DNA from: Heterobilharzia americana
Lineage: Eukaryota > Platyhelminthes > Trematoda > Strigeidida > Schistosomatidae
DNA: 64,000 nt
Direction of reading: 5' to 3'
NCBI GenBank assembly: GCA_944470555.2
Contig: OX104127.1
Location: forward strand, 127,845,113-127,909,112
The notes below the pieces were generated by a model. The model saw only the letters and a list, made by a program, of their open reading frames with translations. It was not told the DNA's origin and searched no databases. The position numbers were made by a program, and so were the translations under genes. Within the stretch, counting starts at the first letter, position 1. The number at the start of each line of letters is the position of its first letter. Of the stretch, positions 1 to 12,220 are shown piece after piece.

Positions 1-2630
1 CGTAAAATATAAACATCCAGTGAATTTCGATATGTGAATTTTAATTTACTCAGCGTTGAGAATGCTCGCCTAGCTTTGTAGATCCACTAAACCGACAACA
101 ATCAATTCATTTCCTATCACACTAAACGATTAGGATAAAAGTAAATGGGATACATTTTTAACGTTGTTCTCCAACAGTTAAATTTAATAGTCAGTTTAGT
201 CTAACAGTCTGGTTAATTAAGATATATCTACGGAACTTGATAAATTATCATCGAGGAAATTCATTGTAATTTCACTAAAAGCTTATCTAACTTCCATTTA
301 TGATAAACTTCATTTTAATTGACTTCAACAACATCTTGTCATGACCAGTTTATAATTCAAAGTAATTATTGATAAATAAAAACGTCTCCAATTATTCCCT
401 AATGACAAATTACGTAACCGATTGGTGCACACCCATGTAGACATCTATATGAGTTGATTAGCTTGTTTTCGCCTATTGAATAACAATGACACGTGACAGT
501 GCAAAACACTGATTGTTATGTAATACATCATTTGACCTTTCTTACTACAAACAAGATTGCCAACATGTTGGACAGACAATGAAAATCTTGAAAATATACA
601 CGACTATGTAATCCTTGCTTATTCAGTTAAAGCTAAATCTGGGAGAAAATCAGTTAAGCAGGCAACAAATGTTTGTTTTCTAATTTAAGGAACCCTGGCT
701 TTAGCATTTTACTTGTTATTCGAGCGTAGATGATGAATGTATTTTTTTAAAGATATTACGTTGCTTAACTTTTTTTAGGCAAACCAGCAGACAAGTAAAT
801 GTAGAGGCAAAAATGTTTTTAACTTACAAGTTAGATAACAGTAATTAGATATTGTGTGGGTGTGACATACATAGTAAATTAGGAGCTTTTGCTACCCTTA
901 TCCATTTATTCCAAGGCTACCAGATTTGTCTAATGTGTTATCACCTCAGCATATTAGATTTTATCAGCCAGATAATGCTTATCTTAGAACGAATTAAATA
1001 CAGGCCTAATTTAATTTGTTGCCGAAACGTTGATACTGCAACTTAGTCTGTTCAATCAAGAATAGTTATTAGAAAGCAGTCTGATACCTAAGGAATAGTC
1101 TCAAGAAAAGTGAATCACTTAACAAAAGCTTATTTATACTCAAATGTTAGTTCATCCAACAACACACGTACGTCGTGAAGAATGCATAAAGTTTTCAGTC
1201 ATTTAGAGCCTTAAATCTAGGTTAAACTAACTAACAATGCACCGCAGGCGGAAGATTATAAACTACTCAAATGAGATTTGAATAAAATATCTCAAGAAAC
1301 ACTTAGTTAACACTAAATACCATAATCTCTGACCTTATTGTTGGTGAAGACTAGTACAAAATACTGACCAAATTATAAACAGTTGTAAGTCACCCAAATT
1401 TGTCACTCTACTTGGTGTAGCCCAGGGTCATTGTTAGTGTAACGGTGTTTATTTATTTTAAGAACGAAACAACCAATTATTTTTCCAGCTTATTCACACT
1501 CCAGCTCAGCCTCTTTAAGTGATAATCGAAACCGCATACACTGGGCCGTATATATCACAAACAAGATATGAAAAATAAGTTAAGTTGATATAGCCTAGCC
1601 AAAATCTTCAGTCAGTACATGGGTTTCTGAGTTATGTTGTTATGATCATGTGTACTAGATACATCAGTCATTGGGAATTTATCATCAGATACATATATTT
1701 ACTACTTATGACTTTAATATTAAATGGTCGTATAAGGATTGCTGATACCATTCTTCTGTCTGTATAGTTTGTTGAAATCTACTCAGAGAATTGAAAAATT
1801 TAGAAAACAGGACGTGGCAGAGAATATATAATATGTGTCCTTCAAAATGGTGTCTAAGAAAAGCGCAATTATTATCCTTGGTTGTTACGGAATAAAATTA
1901 TCGCTTATCCGAAATGTTCAGTTTCTCCCACTACATTATGTTTAAAATCCTCACACATATTTCCATTTATCAACTTTAAAAGAGGAAGAACAGATACTGG
2001 AGCAGAATAATATAGATCCATTTTGCGTTTCCAGTGATTCTCGTAAGCTATCTACAATTTAGGATATTTGCAATATTTCAATGAAATCATTCGAAATGGC
2101 ACAACGACATAATGAAGTAAAGGAACTCCGCGAATTTAAATAAAGTCATGTAATGATGTCTTAAATATAAATCTTATTAGAACGAAAGTTCTCATAAAAT
2201 TTAGGTGGGAGCAGGAACATCGATACAGTATAATTAAGAACAAGAAACTATTTCAGTCAGTAAGTCAATAAGTTGGTATTAATGAGAAGACAAAATGAAA
2301 CAGAACGTAATGAGTAGAACTCAGCTGATTAAGACTGAGGTTTAAGGCTAATTGAAAATTTAATGACAGGATATAATCAAATAAGTGGGAGGTTAAGAAA
2401 TTAGGCTCTAAGGGTAGTTTAGGATTGATGATAGATTTCTTTTGAACACAGGTGCTCAAATGCGGCATCGGGACAAAGGAGATTTGATTACCTTGAAAGA
2501 TAGTTTTGTTGCAGGACACATCCTGATCACTGCAGTGAGCTAGCAGTTGCACTAAGGTATAAATACTAAGTGAATTAGAAGAAGTATCCCTACTTATTTT
2601 GAAATCTTTGTCTAAAGTTTAGATATTTCG
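1..2630. other. AT-rich non-coding stretch
   Basis: No convincing gene, RNA or recognisable transposon was seen. Short open frames here lack coding character. A segment near 1340-1440 loosely resembles the ends of the fold-back repeat at 39720-39985. Confidence 0.5.
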
Positions 2631-2634
2631 GATA

Positions 2635-2815
2635 GGTAGTGGCTAACAACAGAACCCAGCAATCGTGTTTCGTTCTATTCAAAACTCGTCAGGCGAATGG
2701 ACGTACACCTCACTGAATGACGGTGTTCCCACTGAGACTTGAACTCGGTCCCCATCGCTTCAAACGCTACAGAACTATCCACTAGGCTACTGAGTTATAA
2801 AAAGCACTCCCTGAT
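2635..2815 (-). repeat. Family B tRNA-related SINE copy
   Basis: Read on the minus strand, this holds an A-box-like TAGCCTAGTGG and a B-box-like GAGTTCAAGTC about 40 nt further on. A shared body follows with the words for 'gacgagt..ggataagacg' and 'ggattc..ctac'. The same arrangement recurs at 18690-18945, 27820-28020 and 29880-30105. The two boxes match the internal polymerase III promoter of tRNA-derived SINEs. No complete cloverleaf can be drawn, so this is not called a tRNA gene. The family has no name that I can assign. Confidence 0.7.
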
Positions 2816-3532
2816 ACTTCAGTTACAATTTACCTTTAGTTAATTAAGATCGATAAAATAAGAAGTGTTAAATTTGTCACTGGATGACAAAGCATTATCC
2901 TGCAGGGAAAATGGGCTTTTGTTTTTGTTTCTTTATGTAGTCCTTTTTGTACTTCAATAAAATCTGTCGACTTCATGACATATGAACCTTTCAAAAAATT
3001 CGTCATCAACTGCATTCCTTATCTTCATTTATTTTTTTCGTAAACTTTGATAGATAATTGAATAGGGTATACTCAATCACCAAGTGAACATCTAAATACC
3101 ACAAAAGGTTAAACAGTAAGCTGAAATATTGAGTGACTATAAAAATTAATGTAAATTAATATAGACGTCACCTAGTCATTAATCAATTAGACACGAATGT
3201 ATGTCAGCGACAAAGGCTGAAAATGTGATCATTCTTTGATCACTCTAAAAATTATGCAAAACTTAATGTTTCGTTTTTGCCGGCCAGAACAGCGTAGCTA
3301 TTGTCATTTTTAGTTTCTACACAACATCTGCTCATTTTCCACTACCCAAATGAACTCTGTTATACTTTGGACTAGTGGTATCATAGGCTACTTTAAGTAT
3401 AATAAATCTAAAATCTTCTTTCATGCGTAAAATAATATTGTTAAGTTTTTAATTATATCTTATGACGTAAAAGTGCAATAGGATTAATAATTATAATTGA
3501 TGTCTTTTCAAGGTTAAATTGGTATGACTGAC

Positions 3533-3678
3533 CGAAATTGATTCTAGGAATATTTCCGATACAAGTCAAGCAACAAGACAGGTTTTCTTGCAATAAAATC
3601 AAACCTCGCCTACAAACTTTTGGTGAATAAGGTTGAAAATTGTAGCAAGTGGTGTCAAAATTTTCAAGCAGTAATATA
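3533..3678 (-). CDS. Candidate internal exon, cysteine-containing, unknown gene
   Basis: On the minus strand a strong 3' splice site (TATTTTTTCAG) is followed by 146 nt. One frame is fully open: one leading base, 48 codons and one trailing base. A GT (GGTCAGTC context) then follows. The encoded stretch has six cysteines, including a CCLTC cluster, and an Arg-Arg pair, and is mixed rather than low-complexity. The donor is non-optimal but has the same GTCAGT form as the stronger exon at 31123-31271. I do not recognise the protein. The open frame extends beyond the donor, so this may be chance. Confidence 0.3.
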
Positions 3679-4043
3679 CTGAAAAAATAGTTTTCATATT
3701 TTACCCCCAAACGAGCAGTCCTAAAACTTGAAACGATGCCTGTTTAGCAGTATAATATATAGTATATATTATATGGATACTGATGATGTTTGAGTTGATA
3801 TAGTTGATTCGGCCTCAGGAAGATAATTATTAGTTATCCGTAATCTTTACCTTTCTTGTGAACTTTCTCCGATACATTTATGTTTGACTAAGATTACCAA
3901 CTGGTCATTGTAACGGTTAAATTTTTCATATCGATATATGTTTAGACTTAGATTGATTCTAGAGGATAAAAATTACTGAATAGCCCTGACAAATAAAATG
4001 ACTTGGATTAATTAAGTACAATATTCCAGTTTCTTGTTTTCAG

Positions 4044-4080
4044 CCAATTTCAACTGAAAAGTATATAAGACTCCCAAAAA
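4044..4080 (+). CDS. Candidate 37-nt micro-exon
   Basis: A textbook acceptor (TTTCTTGTTTTCAG) is followed after 37 nt by a textbook donor (AAAAA|GTAAGCAG). The first frame is open and reads PISTEKYIRLPK. Schistosomes are known for very small exons, but the length is not a multiple of three and the host gene is not visible. A chance match cannot be excluded without transcript data. Confidence 0.3.
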
Positions 4081-5167
4081 GTAAGCAGTAGATTATTTTA
4101 TTTAATAACACTGACAAAAGTTCAGTCATAGCTGTTATCCCTTGGTGCTAGGTTCGTTCTTATCTTTTAAATAGTCTAGTGGTCTCCGAGATAATGGTTC
4201 CTAATATGTAACAAAGGAAGTTATCTCAAAGTCAGTCACTAATAACCTATCAAATTCTCTTGAAAATAAAAATCTATTGACTAGACTCTCAGTATTTGTG
4301 CATAAGTCTGATTAAATGTTAAGTGTCTTGTGCATATGAACGTAGGCTGGAAAAAGAAACATTTTATCATAAATTTCAAAGAGAATTAAATGTATTTTAA
4401 AAATTTTCTTCCTTACGTTTCAAATTCGCTTTTGAAAAATTCCAAATATACAATATATACTGATGGAACAACCTAGTAATTTTACAGTAACGTCAGCTAT
4501 TCATGCAATTCTATCAAGTGACTCAATATAACAATGTATATGTATATATCTCCATGGTATCTGAATTGTAATGCGTTGACGATAAATTCTCTCAGTTCCT
4601 ACAACTGAGAAATGTAACTATTCACTAGTTATTTATCTTTTAATACACATTTGTATAGATTTATTTCCTTTTTATGGAAAACCAGTTCTTCTATAACTCA
4701 TCAAAACACCTTTTTTACCCTATGTAATTCTTTATTTGAAGTGGCAACAAATTCAGCAATGATAAAATCATTAGAAATGTTTCCATATTGCTTTATTATG
4801 TCCATATGGTTCATGTCATTAATCGTAATTATCTTTACTTAATTACCAATTTGAATGAGATAAAAGCTTAATAAGAAGGTATAATGTTATTTGCTCTTCG
4901 TTACATTGGTCATGTGTCTATTTGTGTACACATGGTTGATCTCTGTTGTTCACATGTACACAGAAAAGCTTGTTCAGTCATGTTTGTCAACTCCAAAGTT
5001 ACGTACACAATTAATACTTTCATTATAATTTAATTTCATAGGTTTCTTTATATTCCATTTCACAGATCCACATACTTGTTTGTGTTTTTGTTTTTTATTT
5101 GTTAACTGTACAAATGTATGGTTGGTAATATTCATTCCTTAACTGTTAGTGTGACATACTTTGTTGT

Positions 5168-5655
5168 TTTCAAGTTGGTATTTATCATGGCCTGACATCA
5201 CTTGGAGGAACATTGAAAACCTGAGAGCACTGAGCAGTTGTCTCATCCTAGTATGGGACTCCCCAGCAGTACGTACCCATCACCCCGCCATCGAGGGGTA
5301 GAACCCAAAACCTTTAGGTTCTGCATCCAGCGTGTTACAACTGAGACACTGAGTCCGATTCAAGTGGTCTATATTTCCTATTTCTGTTAGTGGATGGAGG
5401 TCGCGATACACCGTAAACTGACAGAAGTAGGAAATATGAACCCAACCTAGTGGCTTAATGGCAACGTGCTGGCTGCGAAACTTGAAGGTCTTAGGTTTGA
5501 GTCCTAGTGTATGGAGTCAGGGGTGCGCACAGCTTAGGGGCCCCATACTAGGAAGAAGCGGTTGTCCAGTGCTCTCTGGTTCTCGATGTTTCTTCAACTG
5601 AAGTCAATTCATGATGAGTGCCAACCTGAAATCAATAAATAAATCCCCTCAAATC
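5168..5655. repeat. Family A SINE pair, head to head (fold-back)
   Basis: The left half is a family A copy on the minus strand and the right half is a copy on the plus strand, meeting near 5395. The right copy has an A-box-like segment (TAGTGGCTTAATGG) and a B box (AGGTTTGAGTCC), then a body containing ctgtccagtgctct, then a tail of CAATAAATAAATCCCC. The outer ends mirror each other: caagttggtatttatcatg on the left reverse-complements to catgatgagtgccaacctg on the right with a few mismatches. The internal promoters diverge, so a read-through transcript would fold into a long hairpin. The centre (about 5390-5420) is short unpaired head sequence. Confidence 0.75.
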
Positions 5656-6234
5656 TCCCAATTTAATATACTATTTTCAATAACACGAGGTCAAGTTCAG
5701 GGCAATTTTGGGGTGGAAAAGCATAAAAAGGATGCACATGTGAATTCTTTGGTTTGAAAATGGAGCATTTAAGTCATTCTAAGTCCATAAAATGAAATAA
5801 GGTACACTGTTGCATTTCTACTCATCTTAACCAAAGTGTACATTATGGTGACTTTGCTACATGATATAACTTCGCTATACACTGTAAGTAATTTCAAAGG
5901 TTTTAAATTCACTGAATGTCTATAGGTATTTATTATCCAGTTGCCTATGAAATGTCATGGGAATTATATCTACTCATTAAATTCAAAGTCGAACCTACCA
6001 GTAGTACGGTAATTTTTCGATCATTAATTGACTAACTGAATGAAGTAGAGGAAAATGTCTTCAGCAGAGACTGCCATGTGATAGACTTTCATCCACTCTG
6101 ACAATTTCATAGAAAACTGAATGATAGGTCAGCATTTAAAATTAGCTGCAATCTATTGCTTATATACGCCCTTCAACAGAGGACTTTGACTATGTGTGCA
6201 TATTTATGCTTTCGCGATTTTCAAAAAAGGTTGA

Positions 6235-6445
6235 AATTGAAGGCCAAAGAAATCAAACGCACTCAGCTACCTTGCTCACGTCTGTGCAGTAGACAGTGAG
6301 TCACACTTATTGTGTGGGGTCTAATGATGTTACCTAGTTGCCCAAACCTCGACGGATGGAGCGGAGTTAGATCCTGTGACCCACAGGTTGATATTTATCT
6401 CCGCAAACCAATGAGCCACAGATCCTGACATTTAAGACAGGCACT
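6235..6445 (-). repeat. Family E tRNA-related SINE copy, degenerate
   Basis: It shares long words with 15476-15665, including gtgcagtag.cagtgag.cacac.tattgtgt and ccaaacctcg. On the minus strand an A-box-like TGGCTCATTGG and a weak B box (GGATCTAACTCC) are visible. It is old and diverged, and the family is not named here. Confidence 0.55.
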
Positions 6446-8329
6446 CTGGATATACCTATTAGACAAGAACTTCAGTTTCGTACAACCCACCCCCAAATAT
6501 CAACACCCGACGAAAAAACAGGTCTATTAGTTACAACAACTGGTTCTGTTTTTTCCTAGTCTTCATGCTGAGGCAGTACGAATGATAACCTACTTCTTAT
6601 CATCCGATATCAAAAATCAGTAGAGTGTGCAGCGAATTCAGTTAACGTGGTACCTACAGTAATTTATGAACTTAGCTCAGAAATGATAAACAAACAAAGT
6701 AATTACAATTACTTTGCCGTTACCAAATGATAAAATTTACTAGTTTAACTGGTGGGTCACTTAGTTTCAGACTAACTCAAGTTCATCAGCTGAATTTGCG
6801 CAATTTAGCTAAGTTATTGAGTAAGAATTCATGATTTTACTTTCAATTAATCACCAGTTGAGTTCAAAGGTCATATAGTATCGCAAAATACAAATGCCAG
6901 CACTTGTTTTATGCAACCGTTAATGATCGTACAACAATGAAGGCATATTGCTCAGAAAGAAAGACAAAGAGAGTTTCTATGCTTTTCATCAGCAATGATT
7001 GTAATTTTTAATCCCAATTATCACCTTATGGTAGATATATATCACATTCACACACAGATGAACAAAAGTGTGTTTCCAATGTGGTTATGAAATTCATAGC
7101 TGGATAAAAAACTTACACTTAATCCTACCTTCAACCAAGACAATTTTGTTCGACTAATCTCCAAATCGTGATTTTTCGTTCAATTGTCGTTCTTGTTCTC
7201 TCTCGCTCTCCGCCTTGTTTGCTAGAGGACTGAGAAACATGTAGAGGTGTGTGTGTGTGTGAAAAAGGTCATGAAGAACTAACCTACACCACCTTTCATA
7301 GTCTACACCCTCATACATACCTGTCTCAAATCGTGTTTATGATTACACGAACAGATGGATGGCAAAATACTTTTCAAAAAATTATGCTCCACAATTTTAT
7401 TTGAGAATTGATTACGTAGTTGTCATGGGAATCAGGTAGATAAGCTTCGACCTATTTTGAACCTCATTAAATTACCCTGATCAAAGTCTATGCATAAGTT
7501 TAACTGCATATTTTTTAATGATCGAGAACATGAATGATTGTGCGAGAAGTGGAACGAACTAAATAAAGAGTTTCTCTTAGTTGTCAGGTTGGATTTCACG
7601 AGTGTATGAACAGTGTAACAGGTATAATCTGATAGTCAAAAGAATTTAAGCATGCACTGATTATGCAAAATATTTGACCTTAACATAATCCAGCGTAAAA
7701 AACGAATCCAAGTTGGTGGAATTTCGTTCTTTGAACAGCTGATTTATTTTTAAGGCTGTCCATGTAAAAATGAACGATAGTGAATACGCACTGATTGGCA
7801 AAAGATTCCTCTGTGCTCCGTACCCATCAATAACACTAGTTTATAACGAAAGATTTTATAGAAATATACGTGTTACCATTATATGTATACTTTTAGAAAT
7901 GTACCTATTACATATAGCTCGTGTTATTCGATATAAATTCTAGATGATGCTAACGACCAATTTTCAATGCAGTTTTAAAACAAGCCTGCAACTACAGTTA
8001 AAATCCAAGCAAGGATAGATTTAAGTCAGTAAGATTTTTCTCTAGCGCTTAATGCAAAATAAGTCGGTAAAAAAAGTGAAAAGTTGTTCTTGTATCCTTT
8101 GTAACATAAACTGACTGTCAACATTGTAAAGAATAATTATTTGAACACGTTCGTAAAGGCATTTGATTTAACGAAATACCCTGTAAAGTTAAACCATCTT
8201 GGGGTAATTCTTTTATTTGATAACGCTTCCGTCAGTTAACTTCTACGAGTATCTCATAATTTCCAGTAATCCAGTACATGAATCTGTGGTATTCTCTTGA
8301 CTGTCTGAAATAATGAAATGTTTAAATTG
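6446..8329. other. AT-rich non-coding stretch with a short (GT)n
   Basis: A (GT)n run of about 16 nt lies at 7246-7261, preceded by a pyrimidine-rich tct/ctc patch near 7195-7215. No gene or recognised repeat was seen otherwise. Confidence 0.45.
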
Positions 8330-8690
8330 ATTGACCACTAGAGAACAACCGATGTCATGTTGTGTAGTCCTGAGTGGTGACTGAATTCAATCGATCATTT
8401 TTTTGCCTTGTGGTCACCAAGCTAGGAGGCTCACTATCACGGTGCTCACTGATATATGTTGGTTAGTTTGAGGCAGCCCGCAGGAAGTTCTGGACTTGGA
8501 TTTCGTGGTTACTGGCACTCGTCAGCAAGGTGTATCTGCAACCTCTACGGAAATGATGTTCTGCATGTTGTCCGAACCCACGTCACTCAGTGCTGCAGTC
8601 AGTGACATTACCACAGAGCTATTTGGACTACGACTGACCTGCTGTAGACAAATACGCCTTTTTGCCAGCGAGCACAAAACCTAGATCCAG
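8330..8690 (-). repeat. Family C tRNA-related repeat
   Basis: On the minus strand an A-box-like TAGCTCTGTGG and a B-box-like GGTTCGGAC lie at 8555-8635. The rest of the body (ggcactcgtcagcaaggtgt, gttggttagtttgaggca) recurs at 27410-27600 and, in part, at 39248-39440. The block at 8330-8400 (gagaacaaccgatgtcatgtt) also recurs beside the other two copies, but there it lies on the opposite side of the body. The full unit may therefore be dimeric or rearranged. Confidence 0.6.
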
Positions 8691-8699
8691 GACTCCCTG

Positions 8700-9060
8700 C
8701 CAATTACCGCCAAACAACTGATATCCATAATGAAGTATCGATGTAGGAAACGACAAGACTGAGACGCAGGAAGGAATGTTTATTATTGACATCTTGGTCA
8801 GCAGTCATCAAGTATTGTACACTTTCCACTAAAATGGTCACTTACACAATGTCTTTCATTTCCTCTTCTGCTTCTATCTCGATGTACTCCTAATACGCCC
8901 ACATTGTCTCTTGCGTTTCTTTTGGCCGAAAGTTTACCAGTTGCTGGTAAATGCCTATGATTTCTGCCACCCTCCCAACACATACTACTTATATCCATCC
9001 TGACCAGTAGAGCCCACTACATCGGTGTTCGGTTGGTTTACACTATGCCCAAAGTGGAGT
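8700..9060 (-). other. Transcript-like repeat or exon remnant, unassigned
   Basis: This patch is less AT-rich than its surroundings and has a 66-codon minus-strand open frame at 8798-8998 rich in Arg, His and Cys. On the same strand it is followed by CAATAATAAACATTCC, a possible polyadenylation-signal context. It directly adjoins the family C repeat and may be part of the same composite repeat. No function is assigned. Confidence 0.25.
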
Positions 9061-11364
9061 TATAAACCTAGAACTATTTCATGAAGGGATTTTTAACTTT
9101 GACCCACCAAATCACATTCCTATACATAGAAAATTCACTGAATACGAGTATCATAAGTAATATGACTGTGACTATTTCACTTTTGTTGAAAGAATTTCAC
9201 TCATTGGAACAATAATTTATTCATGAAGTTTTATCACAGCTATATGATCTGATAGTTTGATGATCAGGGATAATTTGTACCATGAACTATAACCATTAAA
9301 ATACTGTAGGCGCTGGACAGCTGGTTCCTTGTTTTTCAGCATTCCATTCTTTTAAAAAAACATCATGACATAAATATTGATAGTTGTACCTATCACTTCA
9401 AAGTCAGCTTTTGACAGATCAATGGCAAAGTTTTGTTTGGTGATGTATACAGTTTTATTTCCTGCTGAGAGATTATTGAAAAACATCATATCCAAAACAT
9501 TCATGGGTCAGATAAAACTTCGTAGTTGGTATTACCTTCGAAAATGAATACAGAGATTACGTAATAACACGAGGTAACCGATGCCGTATGTTCTCGATAT
9601 CCTTCTGCTCCTCTCTTTCTCTCCCTCTCTTGCTTGTCTGTTCTTCTGATATGACAGAACAAAATAAGCTACAAAATACAATAAATATTCGATGATCCTG
9701 TGATTTAAAACTGCCCTTATATTTTACGACAACTGACTGACAACAGAATCAAACAACAGACAGATGTTTACTCTCAAACCGATAAAAAGTATAACCATTT
9801 TTGTTGGTTATCAGTACCAAAAGTAATCGAACAATTGAAAAAAGTGTAGATTCAAAATGGAATTCGTCTTCCTCTAATTAAATCATTTCTGAAAGTCTGA
9901 TTACATAATAGAGTCGTTACGGTTCCAAAAAGGTTACCTTTAATCTCCTGACTATTATAGGTGTTGGTAAAACCATTTCTGTTCGCACAAAACACTGCAC
10001 ACTTAGACGTAAAATCTGTTTACTTAAATGAATAAGTATTAAACTATACATTGGAGTTAGATGCTTACAAATACTGGATATTATTTCATTACTACAGTCT
10101 CGAATGATATTATGCTTGACTTACTGATATAATAAAAGATGACGTTAAGAAGTTGATCAACTGTTATTTCGATATACAAATATTTCTGCATAGCAGTGTG
10201 TGTACAACTTTCTCCTGATTTTATTTTAAGTAACTGGATTTAAGAGCGTTCGAAGGAGTTGTCTCTTCATAATATTCCTGTTATTTTAAATTCATAAAAA
10301 GCCACACCTACAAGTTTTTACTACAGGAAGATGATAAGAAACCATTAATGTGATACTTATAAGTCACTACTCTCCCTTGATTTAGTCGATCATTCGACAC
10401 ACATTTTTGTGCTTGGTGTATATTTTCATCAAATGAATTTACAGAAAATTCAATAATGTCCAAGTAATGATTAATACTTCAGACTTACTGAGTTAAAATA
10501 GCTATATATTGGTGACCGAATGTAATTAGCCTGCAATCATTAGACAATCTTCATATGAGACCCTCTGAATGTTTCACAGAAGTTTTATTTTTCAAAAAAA
10601 TTTATGAACTCATATAGCTTTGTTAAACGCATGCTTACTGTACGGTTTCTTTAACTTAAGGCAAAATATATCAGTGTCATGACAATTAATTTGATGACGG
10701 AATCATATTTCTGTCATGTCAACTCTTATCAACACTCAATACATGGGGACAAACAGTTGAATCGATCACCATCCGTTGGCCGACACAGATGTCATCCACT
10801 CGTACCATGTATCATTCGGGGCTTCATAGCTTGAATAAAGGTAATGTTATTACTACTGAAGTTAACTTTACCGGCCTTAAAGTCGGTTGAGGCTGGTTTG
10901 AATTTAAGATGCGAAATGAATTTCCTGTTTCTCTAGTTACAAGAATTTCGGTTGATCATACCTAAATGTTTGGCTGAAGACTTATCACATTAATCCTTGT
11001 AACGTCTGATGATTAAGCGGTTGTCATATTTTTCTACTTCAGTTGATTAGCTTCAAAAAATTCCTTCGAAAGGTTTGACGTATTATTTACAAATTGTACA
11101 GTATGTTTGGATATTCATTGTCACTGGCTTCAGTTACTTGATTTCATTTCCAAGGTTAACAGAGTTTGCTTCACACAAGAAAATGTGAACTGTGAATAAA
11201 GTAACTCACAATGCAGTATCCAACTGCAAGAAATAAATCATTCATCATCATTTTGCCAGCAAAAGCAGAACGGAAAAAAACTAATTTCAGTATGACCAAA
11301 TGAGTACTGTGCTTCGGAAGAATTGCTTTATGGAGGTGTATATGACTCAGCTTAATGGTTGGTT
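9061..11364. other. AT-rich non-coding stretch
   Basis: A CT-rich patch (ctctctttctctccctctct) lies near 9612-9635. A slightly GC-richer segment lies at about 10740-10900 but has no open frame or recognisable repeat. No gene was seen. Confidence 0.45.
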
Positions 11365-11715
11365 ATTTCATAAATACTGAATTACTGTGTAGTGCTTATT
11401 AGTTACTTGCTCCGGTGGGAAAAACCAATTCCTAAGTGAGGACAGTTACTCAGCGACGGCACTGGATAGGGGTTGTGTTATATCGTGGATTGACACAAAT
11501 ATAAAAATTTGAACCATTGAACCCCTATCCAGCTGCTCAGGGGTAAGTTACTGGCAATGAAGGTCCTGGGTACGATCTCTGAGAAGGTCATGAATTTGCA
11601 CAGCTAAGGAATTCTTTGCCAGGACGAAGCGGCTGTCCAGTATGTCCAGCTTTTCTATTGTTCTCTAAATGATATCACTCTGTTATGAATAACAACCTGA
11701 ACTACTCAATAATTC
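11365..11715 (+). repeat. Family A SINE, single copy
   Basis: The head (attactgtgtagtg...tagttacttgctcc) matches the centre of the pair at 24490-25112. The body follows with an A-box-like CAGCTGCTCAGGGG, a degraded B box (GGGTACGATCTC), then aggacgaagcggctgtccagt and an end like gaataacaacctgaa. An 11-base inverted repeat (ggataggggtt at about 11466 and its complement at about 11521) brackets the region upstream of the A box. Confidence 0.6.
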
Positions 11716-12130
11716 AAGATATGTGAACTTCACTGAAGAAATAAAAAGCAATACCTACTTCATGTCAGCAGTTCACCAATATAGATACGCCGTTTACCAT
11801 TTCTAAGAAAAAACTGATGAAGCCAATAGCAGAATTGCGCTTTTTCCTGCTACAAAAAGAAAAGTGAAATTAGTAGGATGATGAATGAAATAATTTCTAT
11901 TGTCTTAGAGATGAAAAATACCCATAGTCAAAACTATACACTCAATTCCTTCCGGATATCTTTCCATGAAATGTTTTTTTCCCTTTATCTAAAAAATATT
12001 TAGCAGATAATCAATCATATTCAATCAAAACAGTAGCAACAAATATTATCCGCTTTTGGATAAGTCTTAGAAAATGTACACATGTTGAATACTATTTATT
12101 CAAGAAAGTGATTAATGCCTTTTCATCAGG

Positions 12131-12131
<1 letters not shown>

Positions 12132-12217
<86 letters not shown>
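12132..12217. repeat. (TA)n microsatellite, 86 nt
   Basis: Uninterrupted alternating TA, fully self-complementary. Its length is likely to vary between individuals and assemblies. Confidence 0.98.

Positions 12218-12220
<3 letters not shown>

Larger units (their letters stand above)
2816..5167. other. AT-rich stretch, possibly intronic
   Basis: Apart from the two exon candidates at 3533-3678 (-) and 4044-4080 (+), nothing gene-like was seen. A 63-codon open frame at 4651-4842 (+) is hydrophobic, has low complexity, and is probably chance. Confidence 0.4.

Noticed and set aside
5168..5655. DNA transposon with inverted terminal repeats
   Set aside because: The arms extend through the whole unit and contain tRNA-like promoters and a SINE-type tail, so an inverted SINE pair explains it better.
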